Positions 18,183-27,010 of a stretch of DNA of 59,209 bases are shown here, piece by piece (position 1 is the first letter of the stretch; every line of letters begins with the position of its first letter). This DNA comes from an uncultured Bartonella sp. (lineage in GTDB: Bacteria; Pseudomonadota; Alphaproteobacteria; Rhizobiales; Rhizobiaceae), in the NCBI RefSeq assembly GCF_945285465.1, contig NZ_CALYQK010000006.1:1-59209 (forward strand), written 5' to 3'. The notes beneath the pieces were generated by a model. It was not told where the DNA came from and did no database searches. It saw only the letters and a list, made by a program, of their open reading frames with translations. The position numbers and the translations under genes are program-made.

Positions 18183-19433
18183 TCAATTGCAATGATGACG
18201 TTGAAAAAAATTGGCAATCATCTTTTGGTCAAACCCCAGCACATCTTTTAGAATTTCGCTACTATGTTCGGCAAGCATTGGCGGGCGCTGACGCAATGGT
18301 GAGGATGTGCCACGAAAACGATAGGGTGGATTAAGCACTTTTGCTTTGCCTGCTTTCGGATGATCGACCTCATTGACCCTTTCGTTTTCGATTGATCGTT
18401 CCGAAGTTAGTGCAGCATAAAGGCCATTTACTTCGCCACAAGGAATTTTAATTGCTTCCATACGACGAATTAATTCGGCACGCGGACGTTTTTTGACTTC
18501 CTCTTTAATAATCGGGGCAATGATATCGCGATTTTTTGTTCGTTCCAGATTTGTCGAAAATCTCGGATCTTCGGCAATATCCGGCCGCTCGATGACTGTC
18601 GTGCAAAATGCGGCAAACTGTTTGTTGTTACCCACAGTAATGACAACCGGGCCATCGGCTGCCTCGAATACGCCGTAGGGGACGATCGCCGGATGGTTGT
18701 TGCCCCATTTTTCCGGATCCCGGCCAAGTGCCAGTGCTTCCAAACCATAATAGGCGGTCAATTGAACGGCACTATTATATAACGACATTTCAACATGGCT
18801 GCCACAACCGGTTTTTTCTCGTTCATAAAGAGCGGCCAGTATCGCTTGCGCACTAAAAAGACCGGTAAAAAGGTCGACAACGGCAACACCGAATTTTAAA
18901 GGAGGTTGCCCCAAATTTCCGTTCATGCCCATAAGACCGGTTTCGCCCTGTAAAACCAGGTCATAACCAAGACGTTCTTTTTCTGAACTGTGACGGTCGT
19001 AACCTGAAATAGAACAATAGACGAGTAGGGGATTTATTTGTGCCAGTGCTTCATATCCAATACCCAGCTTTTCTGCCCCGCCATATTTAAAATTTTGAAT
19101 AAAAACATCAGCATTCTGGACGAGTTTTAGCACAATGGCGAGGTCTTCCGGATCTTCAAAATTAAGACCGATAGATCGTTTATTGCGGTTCATCGAATAA
19201 AAGTAGGTTGTGTCGCGTCCGGCAATTTGAATCCCCCAGTCACGCGTATCATCACCACGATCGGGATGCTCGATTTTGATAACATCTGCACCCATATCGC
19301 CCAAACATTGCGCAGAACAGGGGCCCGCAAGAATCCTTGACGCATCAATAACCTTGAGTCCCGCCAGCGGTAGACCCGGTATCGGTTTTCTAGTGCCCAG
19401 TAACGGTTGTCTAGTGTTTGTATTTCCTTTCAC
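18183..19433 (-). CDS. CaiB/BaiF family CoA-transferase (class III)
   Basis: Class III CoA-transferases move CoA between organic acids through an Asp-anchored mixed anhydride. The 416-residue product has LPLAGLKVIDASRILAGP, LGDMGADVIKIEHPDRGD, NRNKRSIGLNF and GYDLVLQGETGLMGMNG, with the catalytic-type Asp in the last segment at about 169. The group includes succinyl-CoA:dicarboxylate transferases. The start is GTG at 19433, supported by GGAGGAAACA directly upstream and a 23-base overlap with iclR. As last gene of the leftward catabolic operon it probably activates the imported acid using succinyl-CoA. Confidence 0.9.
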   Translation of the reverse strand: MKGNTNTRQPLLGTRKPIPGLPLAGLKVIDASRILAGPCSAQCLGDMGADVIKIEHPDRGDDTRDWGIQIAGRDTTYFYSMNRNKRSIGLNFEDPEDLAIVLKLVQNADVFIQNFKYGGAEKLGIGYEALAQINPLLVYCSISGYDRHSSEKERLGYDLVLQGETGLMGMNGNLGQPPLKFGVAVVDLFTGLFSAQAILAALYEREKTGCGSHVEMSLYNSAVQLTAYYGLEALALGRDPEKWGNNHPAIVPYGVFEAADGPVVITVGNNKQFAAFCTTVIERPDIAEDPRFSTNLERTKNRDIIAPIIKEEVKKRPRAELIRRMEAIKIPCGEVNGLYAALTSERSIENERVNEVDHPKAGKAKVLNPPYRFRGTSSPLRQRPPMLAEHSSEILKDVLGFDQKMIANFFQRHHCN

Positions 19434-20274
19434 TGTTTCCTCCTTCGATCGTTTGGCTGTTTTTCAGCAGCTGAACGATTCCCAATAACTGTTTTTTCAC
19501 TCCCCCCAACAAAAGCTCCTTGCTGATTATTTCTGCCGGACCCGCCACATTGATGGACATAACAGGCAACCCCTCTCCCGGATTAAAACCTGCGGCAATA
19601 GCATTGACGTTTTGCTGCCAATCCTGAAACGATGTGCAACAACCGGTTGTCTCATGCTCGAAAATTGCCTTTTCAATATCGCCATAGATTTCAGGCCAGA
19701 CAATTTCGTCCCGACGGCGAATATCATAAAAAATGGTTTCGCGGTCTTTTTTGGAGCTGGCGGCAAGTATTGCCCGTCCCATTGCACTATTGATGATGGA
19801 AATACGTGTACCCACACGCGTTGGCAGCACCGAGCCGCGTTGCGGCGTACAATATTCCAGATAAAGCGCACTGCGATGGTCGGCTGTCCCCAACCCTACG
19901 GATGCATTATTTGTATCGGCCAGTTCCTGCATATAAGGTTTGGCAATATCACGAATAGCCAAGCTTGAAAGCATAGTTGTGCCAAGTGTAATTACGGCCG
20001 TTCCAAGCCGATATTTTCCCTTGCTTTCTACGTAATAGAGATAACCCAGACGGGTCAGTGTATAGGTTAGCCGCGAGACAGTCGAACGTGGCAGATCGCA
20101 GCGTTCGGCAATATCATTATTGGAAAGCAGAACATCGCCATGGCGAAAACAGGAAAGAACCTTTAATCCGCGCCCCAACGCTGTGACAAAATGACGTTCA
20201 GTGCTTCTGTCAACCTTATTGCTATCGGTTAACGGAATTTCAACTGATTGGATCGGTGTTCTTTTGCGCGCCAT
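19411..20274 (-). CDS. IclR family transcriptional regulator
   Basis: The 287-residue regulator has an N-terminal winged helix at about residues 27-90 (ALGRGLKVLSCF, NNDIAERCDLPRSTVSRLTYTL) and a C-terminal effector domain (GLGTADHRSALYLEYC, STPRVGTRISI-like segment, NVAGPAEI). IclR proteins commonly control aromatic or organic-acid catabolism in response to the substrate. It is embedded in the leftward operon between the crotonase and CoA-transferase genes, so it likely governs the divergent promoters in 26478-27010. A basic N-terminal extension of about 25 residues precedes the DNA-binding domain. Confidence 0.92.
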   Translation of the reverse strand: MARKRTPIQSVEIPLTDSNKVDRSTERHFVTALGRGLKVLSCFRHGDVLLSNNDIAERCDLPRSTVSRLTYTLTRLGYLYYVESKGKYRLGTAVITLGTTMLSSLAIRDIAKPYMQELADTNNASVGLGTADHRSALYLEYCTPQRGSVLPTRVGTRISIINSAMGRAILAASSKKDRETIFYDIRRRDEIVWPEIYGDIEKAIFEHETTGCCTSFQDWQQNVNAIAAGFNPGEGLPVMSINVAGPAEIISKELLLGGVKKQLLGIVQLLKNSQTIEGGNSERKYKH

Positions 20275-20286
20275 AATCTTATCCTG

Positions 20287-21039
20287 TTATTTACGGAAAA
20301 AATTCGCAATGATGGTTTGTGCCTCATCGCTCACGCGCAATTTGTGAAATATTTTTGCTTCATCTTCAAGTATTGTTTCGATCAGGGCAAAATTTCGGCT
20401 TTTCAGCATTTTTTTGGTTGTCAATACTGATTGAAATGGCAAACCGGCTAGCCGCTCAGCTTTTTCAAGAGCGTGTTGTGTTGCCGTGTTATCATCAACA
20501 ATTTCATTAATAAGACGAAACTGATGTGCATCCTCGGCAGTGAAAAAATCTCCAAACCATAACAGCTCGGCGGCCTTTTTATATCCGGCAGCAAGCGGCA
20601 GATAAAATGTCGAGCCACCTTCCGGTGATAGTCCGAGCAAGCTGAAAGGCAGTCGAAAACGGGCGCTGTTTCCACAATAGGCAAGATCACAATGGTTGAG
20701 CATTGTCGTGCCAATCCCGACAGCATAACCTTCAACCGCCGCGATGACAGGTTTTTTCATGGCATGGAGTGTCAACAACAATTGAAGACCGAAAGACCGT
20801 TCTTCCTGGTCCAAAAATTTTTTTTCGGTAAAATCTTTAAGGTCGTTACCGGCAGTAAAACAGCCACCTTGCCCTGACAGGACAATGACGCGTATATCAT
20901 CATTGGCGTCAGCCGCCGTCAATTCTTGCGTCAAAAGCTGATAGGTCTGTCGATCCAATGCATTGCGTTGTTGCGGGCGGTTGATAACAAGCTGGCGCAC
21001 ATGGGCAGAAAAAGAACTGACAAGGATTTTATCCTCCAT
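20287..21039 (-). CDS. Enoyl-CoA hydratase/isomerase family protein
   Basis: This crotonase-fold protein of 250 residues has an oxyanion segment GGCFTAGNDLKDF at about 58-70 and the second motif AAVEGYAVGIGTTML at about 100-114. The usual GLIPGAGG is replaced by GLSPEGGSTFYLP, with the single Glu placed as in delta3-delta2-enoyl-CoA isomerases (ECI2/PaaG-like). Isomerase rather than hydratase activity is therefore plausible. It overlaps the preceding flavoprotein gene by 11 bases. It is part of the leftward acid-catabolism operon. Confidence 0.88.
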   Translation of the reverse strand: MEDKILVSSFSAHVRQLVINRPQQRNALDRQTYQLLTQELTAADANDDIRVIVLSGQGGCFTAGNDLKDFTEKKFLDQEERSFGLQLLLTLHAMKKPVIAAVEGYAVGIGTTMLNHCDLAYCGNSARFRLPFSLLGLSPEGGSTFYLPLAAGYKKAAELLWFGDFFTAEDAHQFRLINEIVDDNTATQHALEKAERLAGLPFQSVLTTKKMLKSRNFALIETILEDEAKIFHKLRVSDEAQTIIANFFRK

Positions 21040-21994
21040 AAATAGCCCCCCTGTTTTCTAGGCGCTCAAAGGCACTTCGATATTCTTGGCACAGCTTTGC
21101 TATAACTTCGCCTACCGGTAAAATTTCGTCGATATTGCCCACACCTTGCCCCGCCCCCCAAATATTTTTCCAAGGCTTGACTCGCCCGGAACCAAAATTT
21201 GTTGTCACACCGGCTTCAAGATTATCAGGATCAAGACCTGACTGAATGATACTTTGCCTGAGATAATTGCCCTTCACACCGGTAAAAAATGGTGTGTAAA
21301 TAATTTCGGACGCATCCGATCCGACAATCATTTTCTTATAGTTATCAACCGCATTTGCTTCTTTTGTCGCAATAAAACGGGTGCCGATATAAGCGGCATT
21401 TGCCCCCATTGCTTGAGCTGCCAAAATATCGTCACCGCGCGAAATTGCCCCTGAAACAACAATAATGCCATCATAAAAGCGGCGTATTTCACCAACAAGG
21501 GCAAACGGACTGAGTGTACCGGCGTGGCCACCAGCACCGGCGCAAACAGCGATCAGCCCATCAACCCCTTCGCTCAACGCTTTTTTTGCATGCCTGAGGC
21601 TGATGACATCATGAAGCACAACGCCACCATAGTTATGAACAGCTTGTACCACCTTACCCGGTGCATGAAGTGATGTGATAATAATGGGCACTTTATGGTC
21701 GATACAAACTCCAAGGTCATGATCAAGACGATCATTGGTTTTATGGACAATCAGATTGACAGCATAGGGTGCAGCATTGATGCAATTTCCGTTTGCCAAA
21801 GCCTGTTTGATGCCCTGTTCGATTTGCGCCAATAATGGCGAAAGCAGTTCTTTTTTTCGGGCATTCAGCGCCGGAATAGATCCGATAATGCCATGACTGC
21901 ATTCGGCAATAACAAGTTCTGCATTGGAAACAATAAAAAGCGGCGATGCGATAACCGGTAACGCCAGGCGATTGATGATTTCATTTAAAACCAT
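21029..21994 (-). CDS. Nitronate monooxygenase-like FMN flavoprotein
   Basis: This is a 321-residue TIM-barrel flavoprotein of the 2-nitropropane dioxygenase family. Visible marks are LPVIASPLFIVSNAELVIA at the N-terminus, CAGAGGHAGTLS at about 151-162 for FMN phosphate binding, VVSGAISRGDDILAAQAMGANAAYIGTRF, and the C-terminal WGAGQGVGNI. The family also includes enoyl-CoA reductase relatives and many uncharacterised proteins in catabolic clusters. A role in reducing or oxidising a CoA intermediate is as likely as nitronate detoxification here. It starts three bases after livF. Confidence 0.85.
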   Translation of the reverse strand: MVLNEIINRLALPVIASPLFIVSNAELVIAECSHGIIGSIPALNARKKELLSPLLAQIEQGIKQALANGNCINAAPYAVNLIVHKTNDRLDHDLGVCIDHKVPIIITSLHAPGKVVQAVHNYGGVVLHDVISLRHAKKALSEGVDGLIAVCAGAGGHAGTLSPFALVGEIRRFYDGIIVVSGAISRGDDILAAQAMGANAAYIGTRFIATKEANAVDNYKKMIVGSDASEIIYTPFFTGVKGNYLRQSIIQSGLDPDNLEAGVTTNFGSGRVKPWKNIWGAGQGVGNIDEILPVGEVIAKLCQEYRSAFERLENRGAIYGG

Positions 21995-21997
21995 GAT

Positions 21998-22699
21998 TTA
22001 ATCCTGTGCCAGATAAAGTTCGTGCAATGCATGGAGGTCAACATCGCGAGCCGGTTGCTTGAGCAGAATTTTGCCGTCACGCATGAGATAGACAAGATCG
22101 GCAACATCGACTGCCATATAGGTATTTTGTTCGACCAGAACCATCGTCACACCCTTTTCCTTGAGCTGGCGGATAATATTAAAAACTTCTTTGACCATAA
22201 CCGGCGACAGTCCCAATGATGGTTCGTCAATAAGCAGAATCTGCGGCTCAGACATCAAAGCGCGTGCCATTGCCAGCATTTGCGCTTCTCCCCCTGAAAG
22301 CGAGCCCGCCAACTGCAAACGGCGTTCCTTCAAACGAGGAAACAGGGCATACATTTCATCTTTCTTGTCGGAAAATTTTGCCCGGCAACGCTTGGCAAAG
22401 GCACCAAGAGCGAGATTTTCTTCAATTGTCATGTCGGGAAAAATCATCCGCCCTTCAGGAACCATTGAAAGCCCCATAGAGGTAAAATCCCAGGTCTTTT
22501 TGTCGGCAATAGATTTTCCGTTGATTTCAATGGCGCCTTCATATGGCAACAATCCGGTAATAGCGCGCAACAATGTAGTTTTTCCCGCGCCATTGGGGCC
22601 GACAATTGTTGTTAGTTGCTGTTGTGGAAACTCTAGCGACACATCCCACAAAATTGTAATGGCACCATAACCGGTCTTTAAATTCCTAATCGTCAACAT
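21998..22699 (-). CDS. livF: Branched-chain-type ABC transporter ATP-binding protein LivF
   Basis: This is the second ATPase of a LivHMGF importer, 233 residues. Walker A is GPNGAGKTT at about 34-42, the signature LSGGEAQMLAMARAL, Walker B ILLIDEPSLGLSP, and the switch His is replaced by VLVEQN, as is usual for LivF. MVPEGRMIFPDMTIEENL is the LivF Q-loop region. The ATG overlaps the end of livG by 14 bases. The cargo is probably an organic or aromatic acid rather than leucine, given the operon's CoA enzymes. Confidence 0.93.
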   Translation of the reverse strand: MLTIRNLKTGYGAITILWDVSLEFPQQQLTTIVGPNGAGKTTLLRAITGLLPYEGAIEINGKSIADKKTWDFTSMGLSMVPEGRMIFPDMTIEENLALGAFAKRCRAKFSDKKDEMYALFPRLKERRLQLAGSLSGGEAQMLAMARALMSEPQILLIDEPSLGLSPVMVKEVFNIIRQLKEKGVTMVLVEQNTYMAVDVADLVYLMRDGKILLKQPARDVDLHALHELYLAQD

Positions 22700-23405
22700 G
22701 GGTTGTACCTGTATAACTTTCTATTACTTTTGGGTTGGTAAAGACATCCCGTGGTGTGCCATCGGCGATCAGTTGACCAAAGTTGAGCGCAATAACACGC
22801 GAACATAGTTTGGAAATGGTTTCAATATCATGCTCGACAATAATAATTCCGATGCCTAAGGACGTGTTGATTTGCTGCAGTTTTTCCATAAACATGCGCT
22901 TGGCCTGACTTTCCAGACCAGCCAACACTTCATCAAGCAGTAATAATTTCGGTTTTGTCGCCAGCGCCTTGGCAATTTCCAGCCTTTTGAGTTCCTGCAT
23001 GGCAAGTTCGGTTGCCGCATCACTGTCGGCTTTATTTTTTATTTCCAGAAGATCAAGAATGTCGTCTATATAATGTGGGTCATTTTCACCGGCACCAAAG
23101 GCTTGCGCGACAATCAGGTTTTCGCGCACAGTCAGATGACGCATCGGTTTTGGAATTTGGAAGGTGCGCCCAAGTCCGCGATGCGCCCGTTTATAAAGTG
23201 CCAGCCGGCTAATTTCATGATTGTCCATCGTAATATATCCGGTAGCCGGGCGAACAAGTCCCGAAACCGCATTGAAAAGCGTTGTTTTGCCAGCACCATT
23301 AGGGCCGATCAAGCCCAGAATCTCGTCGGTACCCACCGCAAACGAAACATCGTTGACGGCAACAAGCCCACCAAAACGCACAGTGATATTGCTAATTTTA
23401 AGCAT
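22686..23405 (-). CDS. livG: Branched-chain-type ABC transporter ATP-binding protein LivG
   Basis: This ATPase begins MLKISNITVRFGGLVAVNDV, the standard LivG opening. Walker A is GPNGAGKTT, the Q-loop is in GLGRTFQIPKPM, Walker B KLLLLDEVLAGL, and IIVEHDIETI holds the switch His. I choose the ATG at 23405 because AGGAAAG stands before it and it overlaps the livM stop by eight bases. A longer frame upstream adds 16 residues without family similarity. The signature region reads AMQELKRLEIAKAL, a variant LSGGQ common in these catabolic LivG proteins. Confidence 0.93.
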   Translation of the reverse strand: MLKISNITVRFGGLVAVNDVSFAVGTDEILGLIGPNGAGKTTLFNAVSGLVRPATGYITMDNHEISRLALYKRAHRGLGRTFQIPKPMRHLTVRENLIVAQAFGAGENDPHYIDDILDLLEIKNKADSDAATELAMQELKRLEIAKALATKPKLLLLDEVLAGLESQAKRMFMEKLQQINTSLGIGIIIVEHDIETISKLCSRVIALNFGQLIADGTPRDVFTNPKVIESYTGTTHVDD

Positions 23406-24360
23406 GGGCTTTCCTGTTCTTCGCGAAGATCGACAATAATCCGTTCGGCGCAATCAAAATAAGAAGCGCCAAAATAATTCCCAAAATAATTTGATGTCCG
23501 ACGGAAGTATTGAAAACTATTGCAAAAAATTCCTTGGCGACAATTTGGTCGAAGAGATAAACAACAACAGCCCCGATAACAGGCCCCCACAATGTACGGG
23601 CACCGCCAAAAATTGCCGCAATAATCGGTAATAGACTCCAATTGCTGGAAAAGGCATCATCCGGATTGATCGAACCAACAATATGGGTATTAAAGGCACC
23701 AATAATGCCGGCAATAAAAGCCGATAACAACAGAATGAAAAACTTGAGTTTAACGGCATTAACTCCGACAACCAGACATGCGTCTTCGCTTTCCGATATT
23801 GCCTTGAGTGCAAGCCCGCTTCTTGATTTTAAGATTAAACTATAAATGAGAACAATAACCAGTATGATTGCCAGCATCAGGAAAAATGCACCAAAACGCT
23901 GGGAAAAATCGACACCGAAAATTTCGGGAAGAGGCGGTATCGACGCTATACCGGCAGAACCGTTTGTCAATTCCGGCAACTCGACAGCAATGGTATTAAA
24001 TATCTGCGCATAGGCAAGAATTGCCAAAGCAAAATAGGAACCAGATAGACGGATGATCGGCAACATTAAAACAGCCGATAGGGATGCTATCACTCCGGCA
24101 AATGGAATTGCCAGAAAAATCGGTATGCCATAGCGTATTGAAAAAATAGTCGTAGCATAAGACGCTATGCCGAAAAACGCGGAATGACCAAAACTTGTCA
24201 TGCCACCAAGATTGGACAGCATAGCCCAAGACAGTGCCAGACCGGCTATTACCAATGAAGATATCATGGTCATAAGATAATAGTCATTCAAAAAAAATGG
24301 CATAATGATCACAACGAGTATAAGACATACGACAGGGATAAAAACAGAAATTCGTAACAT
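23398..24360 (-). CDS. livM: Branched-chain-type ABC transporter permease LivM
   Basis: This inner-membrane permease has 320 residues and about ten hydrophobic helices. Family features are LGGMTSFGHSAFFGIASYATT at about 50-70, the loop LKSRSGLALKAISESEDACLVVGVN that contacts the ATPase, and GGARTLWGPVIGAVVVYL near the C-terminus. The ATG is six bases after the livH stop and the end overlaps livG. It pairs with LivH to form the transmembrane channel. Confidence 0.93.
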   Translation of the reverse strand: MLRISVFIPVVCLILVVIIMPFFLNDYYLMTMISSLVIAGLALSWAMLSNLGGMTSFGHSAFFGIASYATTIFSIRYGIPIFLAIPFAGVIASLSAVLMLPIIRLSGSYFALAILAYAQIFNTIAVELPELTNGSAGIASIPPLPEIFGVDFSQRFGAFFLMLAIILVIVLIYSLILKSRSGLALKAISESEDACLVVGVNAVKLKFFILLLSAFIAGIIGAFNTHIVGSINPDDAFSSNWSLLPIIAAIFGGARTLWGPVIGAVVVYLFDQIVAKEFFAIVFNTSVGHQIILGIILALLILIAPNGLLSIFAKNRKAHA

Positions 24361-24366
24361 TTTTCA

Positions 24367-25239
24367 TTATCCCCTTCTTTGTGCTTTGCCAAAAAGGCCA
24401 TTGGGCAAAAATACCAGAACAGTCAGGAACAAAAGCATCGCCACCATATTGGCAAACGATGCGCTAAAGTAGCTTTCCGTCAAAGTTTGTGCGAGTGCGA
24501 GTAAAATGGAACCGACCAGAACACCGGGAATAGAACCAATTCCGGCAAGAACAGTTATGACGAAGGCCTTGATTGTCAGCATATGACCCAAACTGGGGGT
24601 GACCGGTTGAAATGTATAAAGTGCAATACCGGCAACTGACGCCAGAAACGCCGCCAGAACAAACGAGAGAAGTTCTGTGCGGACCGGATTGATGCCCATC
24701 AGTTTTGATGCGTCCCGATTTGACGTTACAGCACGTACCGCGCGTCCGTACCAACTGTTTTTCAGCCAAAGCCACAGTGCTGCCATCAGAAGAACAGACA
24801 GGACAAGGGCAATAATCTGGCTATAGGTGGCAAATATATCGACAGCAAGAAGCGGCTCGACAGTCTCCTGCATTTGGGCACTCATGCGCGGTTCGTTGCG
24901 CGCAATAATAAGAAGTGCATTGGTAATAATAATACCGAATGAATAGGTAAAGATGAGCGAATTCAACTCGCGTTGTTTGGTTATGAAAGAAAGAAGGATA
25001 AAGATAAGACTGGCAACAAGGCCGACCAGCGCAAACGCCACCGGAATTGACAAATAAGGGTTATAGCCCCACTGACTTTCAAACATATAACCAACATAGG
25101 CCGCCAACAGAACAAGCTCTCCGTGGGCAAGATTGATGATTTTCATTGCGCCGAAAACCAGAGCAAGTCCAAGGGCAATCAAAGCATAAACAGCACCAAT
25201 AATGAGAGCTGTAAGAATTGCAGGTAGCAATAAATCCAT
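24367..25239 (-). CDS. livH: Branched-chain-type ABC transporter permease LivH
   Basis: This is a permease of about 290 residues. LTALIIGAVYALIALGLALVFGAMKIINLAHGE is the canonical LivH N-terminus (quoted in part: IINLAHGELVLLAAYVGY). The cytoplasmic loop AVRAVTSNRDASKLMGINP and the C-terminal GIGSIPGVLVGSILL are also diagnostic. I prefer the ATG at 25239 (MDLLLPAILT) because homologues start there. An ATG at 25272 and a GTG at 25275 would add 11-12 residues that look like a leftover leader. Confidence 0.92.
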   Translation of the reverse strand: MDLLLPAILTALIIGAVYALIALGLALVFGAMKIINLAHGELVLLAAYVGYMFESQWGYNPYLSIPVAFALVGLVASLIFILLSFITKQRELNSLIFTYSFGIIITNALLIIARNEPRMSAQMQETVEPLLAVDIFATYSQIIALVLSVLLMAALWLWLKNSWYGRAVRAVTSNRDASKLMGINPVRTELLSFVLAAFLASVAGIALYTFQPVTPSLGHMLTIKAFVITVLAGIGSIPGVLVGSILLALAQTLTESYFSASFANMVAMLLFLTVLVFLPNGLFGKAQRRG

Positions 25240-25307
25240 CACATCACTCTTAATTTTTAAGGAAAACTTCATCACGCCTGCCTGCAGGCGAAATGGCTAA
25301 TTAACCG

Positions 25308-26477
25308 CTACCATGGCCGTGCCGGCAATATCAGTGGCTTATTGGCAATATCGACAGGCGATACAATCGGCAATTCCTTGCCCTGATGCTGTGCCATGCG
25401 CAGGGAAAAATAGACATTTTCACCCGTGTCATCGAATTTGATTTTGCCAATTAGACTATCGACTTCTTCGGCGCGCATTTCCTCGGCAAGCAATTTCCGG
25501 TCAAATGATCCTTTTTTTGCCAGACGTTCTATCGCGTCAAAAACCAATTTTGCCTGCACGTAACCGTAAACCGATTGATAATCGACATCCTTGCCGACCA
25601 TTTCGTTATATTTTTTCTGGAAATCCTGGCCTTCTTGCCCGTTAAACGCAATCGGAAAAGCGACCAGCGCACAACCGATGACATTCTCCATCAAATCGGG
25701 AAAATCGGTTTGCATCTGTGTTGTCGCGACACTCCAGGTACCGACCATGGCCTTGACATCCGGTTTGATGAGTTTTGCCGCACGCAATATGCCGATATAA
25801 TCATTTTCGTAAACGATCATCAGTATAACATCAGGCTTATCACGCAGCCTTATGCGATTGAGAAGCGGCTGGAAATTGGTCGTCGAAGTGTCGAACGGAT
25901 ATTCGACAAAGTCGATCTTTTGTTCTTTCAAGTGAGCAACCACCGATTTCGCAAGCAAACTTGGCGCATCACTACGTGTATTGATCAAAATTGCCACTTT
26001 TTGCGGCTGGATTTCATCAAGCATGGTGTTGACAGCGCGTGCATATCCACCATTGTTGTTGACGCGAAAAAAAGTCATCAAACCACGTTTGGTCAAGTCC
26101 TGCGAAACAGCCCCGGCTGTCATATAAGTCACACCATAACGGTTGGAAACTTCCGATGCCGGGCCGATAATATTCGACGCATAACCACCGATAATGGCAA
26201 CATCGCCGTTGCTGATAAACTTTTCTACTGCTGTAACAGCTTTAGCCGCAGTGCTTTCGTCGTCAATAATATCCAATTTTACTTTTATCGGGCTATTAAG
26301 GTTATGCATATATTCAGCGACCTTCATACCTTGACTATAAGCTTGTCCGGCTCTGGCAAAAGCACCTGTTAACGGTAAATGGGCGCCAACAATATATTCT
26401 TGCGCCGAAGAAGCTGAAATGAAATTTGAAAGCCAGATTCCGATAACAGCCACAAATAGGAATTTCTTATGAAACAT
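25308..26477 (-). CDS. ABC transporter substrate-binding protein, LivK-like
   Basis: The 389-residue periplasmic binding protein has a signal peptide ending near ISASSAQ. The type I fold is visible in YIVGAHLPLTGAFARAGQ, DIIDDESTAAKAVTAVEKFI, IIGGYASNIIGPASEV and the hinge region VYGYVQAKLVFDAIE. This is the first gene of the leftward operon, with GGGAGGATAATAT just before the ATG. It sets the specificity of the importer; aromatic acids, dicarboxylates and amino acids are all known ligands of the family, and the operon's content favours an acid that is converted to a CoA ester. Confidence 0.9.
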   Translation of the reverse strand: MFHKKFLFVAVIGIWLSNFISASSAQEYIVGAHLPLTGAFARAGQAYSQGMKVAEYMHNLNSPIKVKLDIIDDESTAAKAVTAVEKFISNGDVAIIGGYASNIIGPASEVSNRYGVTYMTAGAVSQDLTKRGLMTFFRVNNNGGYARAVNTMLDEIQPQKVAILINTRSDAPSLLAKSVVAHLKEQKIDFVEYPFDTSTTNFQPLLNRIRLRDKPDVILMIVYENDYIGILRAAKLIKPDVKAMVGTWSVATTQMQTDFPDLMENVIGCALVAFPIAFNGQEGQDFQKKYNEMVGKDVDYQSVYGYVQAKLVFDAIERLAKKGSFDRKLLAEEMRAEEVDSLIGKIKFDDTGENVYFSLRMAQHQGKELPIVSPVDIANKPLILPARPW

Positions 26478-26591
26478 ATATTATCCTCCCAATTTTTATT
26501 ATTTTTATTATTGTTTATTTACTTCCCTTCCAGAACAATTTTCTTTCACTCAATAAAATCAAACTACTCTTAAATAAAATATACCAACAAA

Positions 26592-26604
26592 AAGATAGTA
26601 TCTT
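26592..26604. promoter_or_regulatory. 13-base palindrome in the divergent control region
   Basis: AAGATA and TATCTT flank a central G in a perfect odd palindrome. IclR proteins bind short palindromes of about this size, so this is a candidate site. It lies 115 bases from the binding-protein start. Confidence 0.35.
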
Positions 26605-26946
26605 CACTGACCACGTTTATCGATCAAGCTTATTCTCGGCCAGAAAAGACTGCCTACTTACTCCCGACAGTCGATCTAAAGTTACGATAACCAATTCATT
26701 TTCAAGCGTCAATCTTTTTCTGCACAGTGGAATATTTATTCGATAATCTTTGAAGCGCTGTTTGAATTCAACCTAACGAATTGTATTTACGCCCGTTTTA
26801 TTGCAAAAAACCGCAGTCAAGAAGACAATTTCCGTGGCTTAAAACAAAATTGTAATTAAAATTCCATCTTTGATATTGCAATTTATTTTCCATTATGCAG
26901 AATATTGTTGAGGATTTATGAGACCGAGTTGTTATTGCGGCTTATT

Positions 26947-26979
26947 CCCATTGTTAGAAATTCGCGATTTTTCAATGGG
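26947..26979 (+). promoter_or_regulatory. Inverted repeat just before the beta-oxidation operon
   Basis: CCCATTG at 26947-26953 and CAATGGG at 26973-26979 are exact complements 19 bases apart. The right arm ends 31 bases before the first start codon, so a leader hairpin or operator is possible. Confidence 0.3.
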
Positions 26980-27010
26980 TTCGGTCATTTGATATTCATG
27001 GGAGGTTGTT

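Larger units (their letters stand above)
26478..27010. other. Divergent control region of the catabolic island
   Basis: About 530 AT-rich bases lie between the divergent liv-type operon and the beta-oxidation operon, so both promoters and any IclR sites must be here. Inverted repeats include AAGATA/TATCTT (26592-26604), ACAATTT/AAATTGT (26825-26853) and CCCATTG/CAATGGG (26947-26979). No gene is recognised. Confidence 0.6.

Noticed and set aside
25575-26372. A 265-codon open frame opposite the binding-protein gene
   Set aside because: It lies wholly antisense to a well-supported LivK-like gene and has no domain features; it is a by-product of codon bias.
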